Assembly: GCA_963735455.1 (NCBI GenBank)
Contig: CAVTKZ010000002.1
Span: forward strand, 992,001-1,056,000
DNA length: 64,000 bases
Direction: 5' to 3'
DNA from: Palsa-1033 sp963735455
GTDB taxonomy: Bacteria > Chloroflexota > Limnocylindria > Limnocylindrales > CSP1-4
Shown here: piece after piece, positions 34,751 to 43,194 of the stretch
How the letters are laid out: each line of letters starts with the position of its first letter
Position numbering within the stretch: position 1 is the first letter of the stretch
Notes under the pieces: model-generated
What the model was told of the DNA's origin: nothing
Databases searched by the model: none
The model's input: the letters and a program-made list of their open reading frames with translations, nothing else
Position numbers and translations under genes: made by a program

Positions 34751-35776
34751 ATGACCCGGCGTCGATCGAGGGCGCGGATCGCCGGCGCCGGCGCCACCCT
34801 GGCCGTCCTGCTGCTGGTCGCGCTGCCGACCTTCGTCGACGCCAAGATCCTGACCTGGTCGATCTCCGCCGATCGATCGAGCGTCGTTGCCGGCGTGCCG
34901 ACGGTCGTGAACCTGACCGTGACCGCGCCGCTGGTCAACCAGACCAAGATCAATTGCGTCGTCGTCCACATCCCGACCGTCTACGTCATCGGCAGCCTGG
35001 GCTACACGGACAGTCGGGGCGGCGGGTTCTCCTGGACCATGACCGAGTCAGGTGGGACCGTGACCACCAGGGACTTCAACAACAACAACGGGATCGGCGG
35101 CCTGTTGAGCTCGAGCAGCCTGGTCCTCCACATCACGGTGACGGGCCAGAGCGCCGGGACGGCCAACTGGTCGGCCACCGCCTACGACCGACGCGACTGC
35201 AGCCACAACCCCAGTGGCGCCCCGGCCATCCCGATGCGGATCACCGGCGCGGCGCCGACCCCGACGCCCACGCCGACCCCGACGCCCACTCCGACCCCGG
35301 CCCCGACGCCGACCCCGACCCCGCGGCCCACCCCGGCCCCGACCCCGCGGCCCACGCCGACCCCGGTCCCGACGCCGGCCCCGACGGAGGCGCCGTCTGC
35401 GGCGACCGAGCCTAGCCCCTCGCCGTCCGAGTCGAGCCTGCCCTCGCCATCGGCATCGTCGGACTCCTCCGGCCCGCCGTCCGGGGCACCCGGCTCGGGC
35501 GCGGCCGGGACAGGCTCGGGTCGGGCCGGCCCGAACGGGCTGAGCGTGCCCCAGGCCGGCACCGGCTCGACCCTGAATCTCAACCTCACCGGGTTCGGGT
35601 CGGGCCTCGGGGCGTTCGCCTGGACCGTACCCGGATTTCTGCTCGGCCTGCCGGGCCTGCTCGTGCTCCTGATCCTCGTCGGCCAGATGGCCGGGGCCGC
35701 CCTGTTCGTGCCGCTCACCCGCCGGATCCTGGGCAATTCGAAGCGCAAGGGTCGCGCTCGTCCGACGTCGGCCTAG
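34751..35776 (+). CDS. Secreted Pro/Thr-repeat protein with C-terminal membrane helix
   Basis: No family recognised. Signal sequence (residues 1-31), a beta-sandwich domain of about 135 residues (ADRSSVVAGVPTVVNLTVTAP, INCVVVHIP, DRRDCS with two Cys, possibly paired), an extended linker of PT/PTP repeats (residues 169-216) leading to a Ser/Pro/Gly-rich stretch, and a C-terminal helix (about 295-320) with a basic end NSKRKGRARP. This looks like a surface domain on a stalk anchored in the membrane. Starts one base after the receptor gene stop. Confidence 0.75.
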   Translation: MTRRRSRARIAGAGATLAVLLLVALPTFVDAKILTWSISADRSSVVAGVPTVVNLTVTAPLVNQTKINCVVVHIPTVYVIGSLGYTDSRGGGFSWTMTESGGTVTTRDFNNNNGIGGLLSSSSLVLHITVTGQSAGTANWSATAYDRRDCSHNPSGAPAIPMRITGAAPTPTPTPTPTPTPTPAPTPTPTPRPTPAPTPRPTPTPVPTPAPTEAPSAATEPSPSPSESSLPSPSASSDSSGPPSGAPGSGAAGTGSGRAGPNGLSVPQAGTGSTLNLNLTGFGSGLGAFAWTVPGFLLGLPGLLVLLILVGQMAGAALFVPLTRRILGNSKRKGRARPTSA

Positions 35777-35871
35777 CGCGCGCCCGTGCCGGGATCGAGG
35801 CCGTTCGGGCCATCTGGCACTGGTCGGGCAGCCTCCGGCGGGCCACCATGGCCGCTGGAGGTAAGACACCC

Positions 35872-36624
35872 ATGTTCAGGAAGATTGCCCTGATGGGCAC
35901 CGTGATCAGTGCATCGGCCGCAGGCATCGCCTTCGCCGTGGCCCGAACCAGGCTCCAGCGCTGGGGCGTCGATCCGGTCGAAGCGAGCCAGGTCCTGCCG
36001 GGCGACGAGCTCGTGACCGAGCCGACGACCGTCGATACCCGGGGCATCGACATTGCCGCTCCACCGGAGCAGGTCTGGCCGTGGCTGGTCCAGATGGGCT
36101 ACAAGCGGGCCGGCTGGTACAGCTACGACGCGATCGACATGAACCAGGGCAGCAGCCACGAGATCGTGCCCGAGTTCCAGTCGATCGAGGTCGGCCAGGT
36201 GATGCCCACCCATGCCGCCGGCGGCTTCGTGGTCAAGGTCCTCGAACCGGGCAAGGCGCTCGTCCTGTACCTCGACTCGACCATCGCTCGGGACCAGGCC
36301 GGCCTGACCGGCGAAGCGGCCGCAGGCGAGCCGCAGGCCAACATCCGGGCAACCGGGAAGTTCCTCAACACGGCGGTCCCCGGCTGGTTCGCCGCAAGCT
36401 GGGCGTTCGTCCTCGAGCCGACAGCGTCCGGTGGGACCCGCCTCATCGAGCGCTTCCGGGTCACGATGGAGGCCTCGACGATGCCTGCGTCAATCCTTGG
36501 GCCGGTCCTCGGATTCGGCGTCTTCGCGATGACCCGACGGCAGATGCTCGGGATCCGTGCCCGGGTCGGCGCGGCCCTCGAGGCCAGCCGTGCGACGTTT
36601 CACCGGGAGCCTGCGGCTGCCTGA
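35872..36624 (+). CDS. SRPBCC-fold protein, membrane-anchored
   Basis: A 250-residue protein with an N-terminal hydrophobic segment (MFRKIALMGTVISASAAGI) and a START/Bet v1-like SRPBCC domain: RGIDIAAPPEQVWPWLVQMG, KRAGWYSYDAIDM, EIVPEFQSIEVGQVMP, AASWAFVLEPTASGGTRLIERFRV. Such proteins bind hydrophobic ligands; the specific one is unknown. GGAGGT nine bases before ATG 35872 decides the start over ATG 35848. Convergent with the RNA methyltransferase gene 33 bases on. Confidence 0.82.
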   Translation: MFRKIALMGTVISASAAGIAFAVARTRLQRWGVDPVEASQVLPGDELVTEPTTVDTRGIDIAAPPEQVWPWLVQMGYKRAGWYSYDAIDMNQGSSHEIVPEFQSIEVGQVMPTHAAGGFVVKVLEPGKALVLYLDSTIARDQAGLTGEAAAGEPQANIRATGKFLNTAVPGWFAASWAFVLEPTASGGTRLIERFRVTMEASTMPASILGPVLGFGVFAMTRRQMLGIRARVGAALEASRATFHREPAAA

Positions 36625-36657
36625 GGCCCTCGAACCCGGCAGGGTCAGGCGGTCCGC

Positions 36658-37464
36658 CTAGGCCAGCGACCGCTGGCGGCGCGCCTCGTAGAGCAGGATC
36701 GCCGCAGCGGCCGACACGTTCAGGCTGTCGGCGATCCCGAGCATCGGCAGCCTGACGGCCTGGATCCCCGGGCCGGACCAGGCGGCGGCCAGCCCCTCGG
36801 CCTCGCTGCCCAGGACGATCGCCACCGGCCCGCGATAGTCGAGCCGGTCGTAGGCGACGGAGCCGTCGACCCGGGCGACGACGATCGCGATGCCCCGGCC
36901 GGTCAGCCAGTTGATCGTCTCGGCGCTGCTCGCGGAGGCGATCGGCACGCTGAAGATCGTGCCCAGGCTGGCCCGGATCGCGTTCGGATTGAAGAGGTCC
37001 GTACGCGAGTCGGCGGCGATCAGGGCATCGGCCCCGGCGCCATCGGCGGAGCGCAGGATCGCGCCCAGGTTGCCGGGCTTCTCGATCGCCTCGGCGACCA
37101 CGATCAGGGGCACGGCCGGCACGGCCAGCCGATCCAGGCTGAGCGACGGTGTCCTGATCGTCGCGACCAGGCCGTCGGAGCGATCGCCGAACGCCAGCCG
37201 GGCGAGGACCGCCGGGCTGACGGCGACGATCTCGACCCCGGTCGCCCGGGCCGCGCCGAGGGCCGCTCCGGCCTCGCTCGAGACCGCGAGGTCGGGGGCC
37301 ACGTACAGCTCGACGAGCTCGACCCCGGACGTGATCGCCCGGCCGATCTCGCGCGCCCCATCGACGATGGACAGCCCGCGCTCGTCGCGATCCCGGCGCT
37401 CGCGCAGTCCAAGCGCGGCCCTGATCCGGGGATTGGCCGTGCTGCTGATCTCGAGCGGGCTCAT
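36658..37464 (-). CDS. TrmH/SpoU-family RNA 2'-O-methyltransferase
   Basis: SPOUT-fold methyltransferase acting on rRNA or tRNA ribose. Seen: an N-terminal substrate-binding domain (SSTANPRIRAALGLRERRDR), then the three SpoU motifs: EAIEKPGNLGAILRSADG (motif 1), VAIVLGSEAEGL (motif 2) and VRLPMLGIADSLNVSAAAAILLYE (motif 3) forming the SAM knot. 268 residues. Starts inside the stop of the upstream methyltransferase gene (ATGA). Target nucleotide is not predictable. Confidence 0.93.
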   Translation of the reverse strand: MSPLEISSTANPRIRAALGLRERRDRDERGLSIVDGAREIGRAITSGVELVELYVAPDLAVSSEAGAALGAARATGVEIVAVSPAVLARLAFGDRSDGLVATIRTPSLSLDRLAVPAVPLIVVAEAIEKPGNLGAILRSADGAGADALIAADSRTDLFNPNAIRASLGTIFSVPIASASSAETINWLTGRGIAIVVARVDGSVAYDRLDYRGPVAIVLGSEAEGLAAAWSGPGIQAVRLPMLGIADSLNVSAAAAILLYEARRQRSLA

Positions 37465-38392
37465 CGCGACCAGCGGGCCAGGGCGCCGAGATGGAGGCGG
37501 GTGCCGGCACCCGACAGGATCGACTGGTCGTCGACCTCGATCCGGGCGCCGGCGGCGCTCCCGGCGACCGGCTCGAGCGCCTCGAGCAGGCTCTCGCCCG
37601 AGCCGATCCGGACCGAAGCCGGGCGTGTGCGCCGTGAGGCTGATGAACGCCGGTCCGTCGCCGAGCAGCCCGGCGCAGGCCGCCAGGAGGGCGGGCAGGT
37701 CGGTCGCCAGCCGCCACGGCCTGCCCGACGAGCCGTGGCCGTATGACGGCGGATCGAGCACGATCCCGGCGTAGCGCCGGCCGCGCCGCAGCTCGCGCTC
37801 GGCGAAGGCAACCGCGTCGTCGCTGATCCAGCGGATCGGGGCCTCGGCCAGGCCGTTCAGCGCCGGCGTTGCGGCGGGCCCAGGCGACGGCCGGCCGGGA
37901 TGCGTCGACGTGGGTGACCGCGACGCCGGGCACGGCCGCGCTGATCGTCGCCGCGCCGGTGTAGCCGAACAGGTTGAGGATCGCCGGCGGGCTGGGTTCG
38001 CGAAGGGCGTCCCCGGGCTGCCCCGGCTGGAGACGGGTGACCTGCCGCCGGATCCAGGCCCGGGCCTCGGCCTGCTCGGGGAAGAGGCCGACCTGGCCGC
38101 TCGGAGCCAGGCGCAGCTCGAACCTCGCGCCCTCGTCCTCGACCAGCCAGGGCTCGATCGGCCGGCCGTCGTTCGTCGTCCAGCCCTCGTGGGCGAGCGC
38201 GCCCCGGTCGGCCCGATCGAAGCGGGCGTCGGCGGTGGCCCAGGCCGCCGGGTCCTGGGCGACGTGGCCCTCGGCCCCGGGCGCCGGCCGGTCCATGACC
38301 AGCGGCCCGAAGCGCTCGAGGCGGCGGGCGTCGCCGACGTCGAGGAGGGCGTAGCCGGCGGTTGGCGGGGGCACGCCTGCATCTTGCGGCAT
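37461..38392 (-). CDS. RlmI-like class I SAM-dependent rRNA methyltransferase (two frameshifts)
   Basis: Predicted 23S rRNA cytosine-5 type methyltransferase. Seen in order: LLDVGDARRLERFGPLVMDRP, the fold's glycine loop LNLFGYTGAATISAA, VTHVDASRPAVAWARRNA, then in a second frame IVLDPPSYGHG (catalytic DPPSY) and, in a third, an end reading IEVDDQSILSGAGTRLHLGALARW. Shifts lie at about 37862 and 37615. Together with the SpoU gene it forms an RNA-modification pair joined by ATGA. It is divergent from the permease gene by 20 bases. Confidence 0.82.
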
Positions 38393-38412
38393 CGAGGCCT
38401 CAAACTGCGCCG

Positions 38413-39169
38413 GTGAGCCCGATCGAAGCCATCGCGATCCTCGCCGCCGGCCTGGCCGCCGGGACGATCAACACGATCGTCGGCTCGGGCTCGCTGATCA
38501 CGTTCCCGACCCTCCTGGCCTTCGGCTACGCGCCGGTCCTGGCCAACGTCTCGAACACGGTCGGCCTGGTGCCCGGGCTCGCTGAGCGGCGCGATCGGCT
38601 ACCGCCGCGAGCTCGCCGGCCAGCGCGGCCGGATGATCCGGCTGGGGCTGGCGGCGGCGGCCGGCGGCCTGACCGGGGCCCTCCTGCTGCTGGCCCTGCC
38701 GGCGGCGACCTTTCGAGCGGATCGTGCCGATCCTGATCCTCGGCTCGGTCGTCCTGATCGCGATCCAGCCCCGCCTGTCGCGGGCAATGGGCGACCGGCG
38801 GGTGGCCGGGGCGGAGCACACCGGGCCGCTGGTGATCACCCTCTACCTGACCGGGATCTACGGCGGCTACTTCGGGGCCGGCCAGGGGGTGATCATGATG
38901 GCCCTCCTGGGCGTCTTCCTGCCCGACGACCTGCAGCGCCTGAACGGGCTGAAGAACGTACCTGGCGGTGCTGATCAACGGGGTTGCCGCGGTCCTGTTC
39001 ATCCTCCTGTCGCCGATCGCCTGGCCGGCCGCGATCCTGCTGGCGATCGGGGCGATCATCGGCGGCCAGGTCGGTGCGATCGTCGGGCGGCGGCTGCCGG
39101 CCACTGCCCTGCCGGCTGGCGATCATCGTCGTCGGGACCGTGGTCGGCGTCCGCTTGCTGCTGGGGTGA
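38413..39169 (+). CDS. TauE/SafE (TSUP) family membrane permease (about four frameshifts)
   Basis: Sulfite/sulfonate-export-like permease. Fragments in successive frames: IEAIAILAAGLAAGTINTIVGSGSLITFPTLLAFG (family signature with GSGSLITFP), GAIGYRRELAGQRGRMIRL, VPILILGSVVLIAIQP, ITLYLTGIYGGYFGAGQGVIMMALLG (second repeat signature GGYFGAGQG) and a last helix IIVVGTVVGVRLLLG. Shifts near 38580, 38713, 38965 and 39112. GTG 38413 gives the usual N-terminus. The transported anion is unknown. Confidence 0.8.
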
Positions 39170-39179
39170 TCATGGCGCC

Positions 39180-39916
39180 ATGAAGATCACCACCGGAATC
39201 CACCGCCTCGGCGCGGGCCTGATCAATGCGTACCTCGTCGAGGAGAACGGCGAGGTCACGATCATCGACGCCGGGCTGCCCGCCTATTGGGCCGACCTGC
39301 CGGCCGAGCTGGCCGCGATGGGTCGCTCGCTGTCCGATGTCCGGGCCGTCGTCCTGACCCATGGCCACACGGACCACATCGGCTTTGCCGAGCGGGCCCG
39401 GCTGGAGCTCAAGGTCCCGGTCTCGGTCCACGAGATCGATGCGCCGCGGGCCCGCGGCGAGATTCCCAATGGGGCGGGCAAGAGCGGCGCGATCCGGCTC
39501 GGGCCCCTCCTGCGCTTCCTGGTCCTGACCTGAGCAAGGGCGGCCTGCGGACGAAGCATCTCGGCGAGGTCTCGACCTTCGGCGACGGGGCGACCCTGGA
39601 CCTGCCCGGCTCGCCCCGGGTGATCCTGCTGCCCGGCCACACCCCGGGCAGCGCCGCCCTCCACGTGCCCAGCCTCGGCGCGCTGTTCGTTGGTGATGCG
39701 CTGGCCACGGTCTCGGTCACCTCCGGCGAGAGCGGCCCGATGATCGCCCCGTTCAGCGCGGATCGGGCCTCCGCCCTGGCGTCCCTGGCCCGGCTCGACG
39801 GCGTCGAGGCGGGCTGGCTGCTGCCCGGCCACGGCCAGCCCTGGACGGCCGGCGTACAGGCGGCGGTGAAGAAGATTCGCGACGACGAGGCCGGCGCGTC
39901 CGCGCGGGCCGGATAG
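39180..39916 (+). CDS. Metallo-beta-lactamase-fold hydrolase (one frameshift)
   Basis: Glyoxalase II-like zinc hydrolase. Seen: INAYLVEENGEVTIIDAGLPAYW, the metal motif LTHGHTDHIGFAE (HxHxDH), RVILLPGHTPGSAALHV, LFVGDALATV and a final WLLPGHGQPW, all metal ligands in order. The first frame stops at 39533; the remainder continues from LSKGGLRTKHLGEV in a second frame, so one base is altered near 39530. About 245 residues. Ten bases after the permease gene. Substrate unknown. Confidence 0.85.
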
Positions 39917-39955
39917 CGCCCAGCCGGAATCAGGCCCGGTAGGCCCCAGCTGGGC

Positions 39956-40348
39956 TCAGGCCCGGTAGCGCTCCGAGGGTCGCAGGCGCATCGCGCTCCA
40001 GGTGGCGTCGACGGACACGAGGGTGACCCCGGTCAGGCCGGCGATCGGGTCGGTCAGCGTCGTCATCGTGTCCCGAGAGAGGTCCGTCTTGAGGCCCGCG
40101 GTTCCCTTGGGGTAGGCCAGCCACAGCAGCCCGTCGGAGCCGGCTGCCCGGGCGGCCGCCGGGAGGTGGGCGCGGACGTCGCCCGAATTGCGGGCGAAGA
40201 GGATGACCGCACCGGCCTTGGCAGTCGCCTCGACCAGGGTCGCCCCGGCCGGCAGCGGTCCGAGACGGGCGGCGCCGTCAACGACGTCGCCCACGACCCG
40301 GACCCGGGTTCCGGGCTTGATCAGGAGCCGCTCGGCAGTCGATTTCAT
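39956..40348 (-). CDS. DUF3052-like small protein
   Basis: About 130 residues: KSTAERLLIKPGTRVRVVGD, a strand-loop region GPLPAGATLVEATAKAGAVILFARN, then a helix-turn SDGLLWLAYPKGTAGLKTDLSRDT and a final VSVDATWSAMRLRPSERYR. The line LWLAYPKG...TDLxRD and DxxWSAMRLRP is the pattern of DUF3052-type proteins ("YPKKTSKIKTDLTRD..WSALRFR"). Function is unknown. ATG 40348 is preferred; ATG 40369 adds seven residues. Confidence 0.65.
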   Translation of the reverse strand: MKSTAERLLIKPGTRVRVVGDVVDGAARLGPLPAGATLVEATAKAGAVILFARNSGDVRAHLPAAARAAGSDGLLWLAYPKGTAGLKTDLSRDTMTTLTDPIAGLTGVTLVSVDATWSAMRLRPSERYRA

Positions 40349-40594
40349 CGGCTCCAAGGCTAGCAGCATCGAGTCCAGCCAGCTCCCCCGCGGTTAGCCT
40401 GGCGTACTCTGGTGGCGGTGGCCTGGCGCTTTTGCCCGCGCCGGCCGACGCGAACAGGAACGTCGCGACGGTCGGTTCAACGGATCGAGAGCCAGGCTTC
40501 CGTGACTTCCGCCGTCCGTCGAGCGGAGCGGCACGCGAGGCGGTCGGTGCGCGTCAGGTTCGCCGGCTGTCGTACCATTGCGCTCGCTGCGCAC

Positions 40595-40671
40595 GGGCGG
40601 CTAGCTCAGTTGGTTAGAGCACTTGCTTGACATGCAAGAGGTCACTGGTTCGAGTCCAGTGTCGCCCACCA
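40595..40671 (+). tRNA. tRNA-Val (anticodon GAC)
   Basis: Complete cloverleaf: acceptor GGGCGGC with GTCGCCC (one G-U pair), D-arm GCTCAGTTGGTTAGAGC, anticodon stem CTTGC/GCAAG around TTGACAT (anticodon GAC), T-arm with GGTTCGAGTCC and an encoded CCA at 40669-40671. TACCAT at 40573-40578 may be its -10. It lies 67 bases before thrS in the same direction. Confidence 0.97.
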
Positions 40672-40738
40672 CCCTCAACAGACCGAGCAGGGGACGTCCC
40701 GGCCGGGTCGGTCGCGCCGCTCGCAGGAGCAGACGAGC

Positions 40739-42589
40739 ATGACCCAGGACCGCGCGGTAGTCGAGGCGAGCGAGCCCGAGCTCGACGAAGAGTTCGAGGC
40801 ACCGGTGCGCGGCTCGGCCGAGGAGCTCCTCGACGCCGGCGCCCACAGCGAGCTCGACGCGATGCGCCATTCGACCGCCCACGTGATGGCCGAGGCGGTC
40901 CTCGAGCTCTTCCCGGGCGCCAAGCTCGGCATCGGCCCGGCGATCCAGGACGGCTTCTACTACGACTTCGAGCTGCCCCGCGCGGTCACGCCCGACGACC
41001 TCGCCGCGATCGAGGCGCGGATGGCCGCAGTCGGTCGCCGCCGACCACACGTTCGTGCGCACGGAGTTCGAGCCGGCCGACGGCCGGGCCTTCTTCGTCG
41101 AGCGCGGCCAGCCGTACAAGGTCGAGATCCTCGACGACCTCGCCGCGAAGTCGAAGGCCGCCGGGGAGCCGACGCCGGTGACCTCGACCTACGAGCACGG
41201 CTCGTTCATCGACCTGTGCAAGGGTCCCCACGTCGCCTCGACCGGCAAGATCGGGCCGTTCAAGCTGCTCAGCGTGGCCGGCGCCTACTGGCGCGGCGAC
41301 GAGCACCGGCCGATGCTCCAGCGGATCTACGGCACGGTCTGGGCCAACCAGGCCGACCTCGACCAGTACCTGTGGCGACGGGCCGAGGCGAAGAAGCGCG
41401 ACCATCGCCGGCTGGGCGTCCAGCTCGACCTGTTCAGCTTCCACGATGTCTCGCCCGGCTCGGCCTTCTGGCATCCCAAGGGCCAGCTGATCTGGCGGAC
41501 GCTCGAGAGCGCGATGCGCGAGCTCCAGCTGCGGCGCGGCTACCAGGAGATCAGCACGCCGATCCTGGTCAACGAGAAGCTCTGGCTGCAGTCCGGCCAC
41601 CTGCCCCTGTACGCCGACAACATGTTCCTGCTCCAGGTCGAGGGCCAGACCTTCGGGCTCAAGCCGATGAACTGCCCCGAGTCGACGTTCATCTACGCGC
41701 CCGGCTGCGCTCCTATCGCGACCTGCCGCATGCGCTACAACGAGTACGGCCGGCTCCATCGCAACGAGCGCTCGGGCACCCTGTCGGGCCTGACCCGGGT
41801 CCGCCAGTTCATCCAGGACGATGCCCACATCTACGTCCGGCCGGACCAGCTGGCCGACGAGTTCGCGGCGCTCCTCGGCGAGGTCCGCGAGGCGTACTCG
41901 TGGGTCGGCCTGAGCCCCCGCTTCGCCTTCGCCACCAAGCCCGACAAGGCGATCGGCGACCCCGCCCTCTGGGACCAGGCCGAGGCCCTGATCCAGGAGG
42001 CCCTCGACCGGAGCGGCGCGACGTACGTGGTCAAGCCCAAGGACGGCACGTTCTACGCGCCCAAGATCGACATCTACATCGACGACGCGCTCGGTCGCGA
42101 GTGGCAGATGGCCACCATCCAGGTCGACCTGACGATGCTGCCCGAGCAGTTCGACCTGAGCTACATCGACGAGGACGGCAAGCCTCAGCCGGCCCGATCG
42201 CCATCCACCGGGCGATCTACGGCTCGCTCGAGCGCTTCATCGGGATCCTGATCGAGCACTTCGCGGGCGCCTTCCCGCTCTGGCTGGCGCCGGTCCAGGC
42301 GGTCGTCATCCCGATCGCCGACCGGCACCTGCCGCCGGCCGAGGAGCTGGCCTCGGTCCTGCGGGCGCGCGGCCTGCGGGTCGAGGTCGACGCCTCCGAC
42401 AACCGGATGCAGAACAAGATCCGGCTGGCCCAGGAGCAGAAGGTGCCGTACATGCTCGTCCTCGGCGATCGCGAGGTCGAGGCCCGCACGGCCGCGCCGC
42501 GGACCCGGGCGGGGGAGCAGCAGCCGGCCGAGGACTGGGCCGCCCTCGCCGACCGCCTCGCCGCGGAGTCGGCCGCCCGCGGCCTGTAG
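40739..42589 (+). CDS. thrS: Threonyl-tRNA synthetase lacking the TGS domain (frameshifted)
   Basis: Charges tRNA-Thr. The protein begins almost directly with the editing (N2) domain, MRHSTAHVMAEAVLELFPGAKLGIGPA, with no N-terminal TGS domain. Then FIDLCKGPHV, GAYWRGDEHRPMLQRIYGT, class II motif 2 region HRNERSG, LKPMNCPES (zinc Cys), FIQDDAHIYV, IHRAIYGSLERFIGILIEH and the anticodon-binding domain from WLAPVQAVVIPIADRH to PYMLVLGDREVE. Shifts at about 41030 and 42190; between 41695 and 41735 a deletion and an insertion compensate, restoring LRSYRDLP in the middle frame. GGAG ten bases before ATG 40739. Confidence 0.93.
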   Translation: MTQDRAVVEASEPELDEEFEAPVRGSAEELLDAGAHSELDAMRHSTAHVMAEAVLELFPGAKLGIGPAIQDGFYYDFELPRAVTPDDLAAIEARMAAVGRRRPHVRAHGVRAGRRPGLLRRARPAVQGRDPRRPRREVEGRRGADAGDLDLRARLVHRPVQGSPRRLDRQDRAVQAAQRGRRLLARRRAPADAPADLRHGLGQPGRPRPVPVATGRGEEARPSPAGRPARPVQLPRCLARLGLLASQGPADLADARERDARAPAAARLPGDQHADPGQREALAAVRPPAPVRRQHVPAPGRGPDLRAQADELPRVDVHLRARLRSYRDLPHALQRVRPAPSQRALGHPVGPDPGPPVHPGRCPHLRPAGPAGRRVRGAPRRGPRGVLVGRPEPPLRLRHQARQGDRRPRPLGPGRGPDPGGPRPERRDVRGQAQGRHVLRAQDRHLHRRRARSRVADGHHPGRPDDAARAVRPELHRRGRQASAGPIAIHRAIYGSLERFIGILIEHFAGAFPLWLAPVQAVVIPIADRHLPPAEELASVLRARGLRVEVDASDNRMQNKIRLAQEQKVPYMLVLGDREVEARTAAPRTRAGEQQPAEDWAALADRLAAESAARGL

Positions 42590-42638
42590 CGGCCTCGGAG
42601 TCGCCTCAAACCACGCCGCGTGGCCCCAGGTCTCGGCG

Positions 42639-42735
42639 ATGACCCGCATGCTTAGGGGGCCTTGATCCGAGCTTGGCGGTGGGCCCTGCAGCCCAAAACC
42701 TGCCTTCAGGCAGGCATTTGATTAATGCGGGTCAT
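42639..42735. repeat. 11-base perfect inverted repeat ATGACCCGCAT/ATGCGGGTCAT
   Basis: Arms at 42639-42649 and 42725-42735 enclose 75 bases, including the CCTGCC-TTCA-GGCAGG hairpin. They could close one stem-loop domain of an RNA. Confidence 0.7.
42699..42714 (+). terminator. Hairpin after thrS, weak terminator candidate
   Basis: CCTGCC, loop TTCA, GGCAGG: a six-pair perfect stem preceded by AAAA and followed by CATTTGATT. The T-tract is poor, so this may be a structural element of the gap and not a true intrinsic terminator. Confidence 0.4.
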
Positions 42736-43087
42736 ATCTCGGCGGCAGACGCGACTCCAGGCCCTCAGATTCGCGGCTCAGGGTGTCGCCTAAGCATGTG
42801 CGACATCGTCGGAACGGCTCGATACCGCCGGTGCGCTTAAAGAACGGGGTTCCGGGTCGGGTCCGGGGTCTGAGGGCCGCCAATCCGGACGGCTGTGGCT
42901 CGTCGTATCGGTAGTCGCGGTAAACCGGGCCGTACGACGTGTTTCGGCCCCGGTCAGCCCGTCGCCTAAGCTTAGTTGTGGTATGCGGGGTCCGGCCGGC
43001 TGCGGGCCAGCGTCGGGCCCGGGCCGCGAGGCGCGAAGCCGGAGCCAGGCCCACAGCCGGGGCTACGGGCCCCCAGGCCCTCCTCGA

Positions 43088-43116
43088 TTGCCCGGCCTGA
43101 ACGGCCGTGCTATCCT
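43088..43116 (+). promoter_or_regulatory. Promoter of the infC-rpmI-rplT-pheST operon
   Basis: TTGCCC (43088-43093) and TATCCT (43111-43116) with a 17-base spacer, the best sigma-70-like promoter in the window. The spacer contains GGCC-TGAAC-GGCC, a possible operator or hairpin. Transcription would start near 43123, giving a leader of about 70 bases before the infC AUC codon. Confidence 0.6.
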
Positions 43117-43194
43117 CCGGCGGCGACCGGACCGGGCGCCATAAGGCCGTGCCGACCGTGGACAGAATGAACGTACGCTCGAAGGAGTGAAGCC

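Larger units (their letters stand above)
42590..43087. other. Non-coding gap between thrS and the infC promoter
   Basis: No gene is supported here. It holds a perfect 11-base inverted repeat (42639-42649 with 42725-42735), a second 10-base inverted repeat that overlaps its left arm (42647-42656 with 42789-42798), an internal hairpin (42699-42714) and an 11-base direct repeat GTCGCCTAAGC (42785-42795, 42961-42971). Base composition is visibly less GC-rich than the neighbours. A 110-codon frame on the minus strand (42722-43054) has no family resemblance. Possible structured RNA or remnant of a small mobile element. Confidence 0.5.

Noticed and set aside
35255..35395. Possible CRISPR-like or satellite repeat
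   Set aside because: The periodicity comes from Pro-Thr codons in a protein linker; no spacers or constant repeat.
42722..43054. 110-codon minus-strand frame in the thrS-infC gap
   Set aside because: Arg/Pro/Gly-rich, no recognisable domain, no ribosome site; kept only as part of an unexplained gap.
42590..43087. Idea that the gap is a riboswitch or ribosomal-protein leader of infC
   Set aside because: The good promoter (43088-43116) lies downstream of it, so the gap would not be in the infC leader unless a second, upstream promoter exists.
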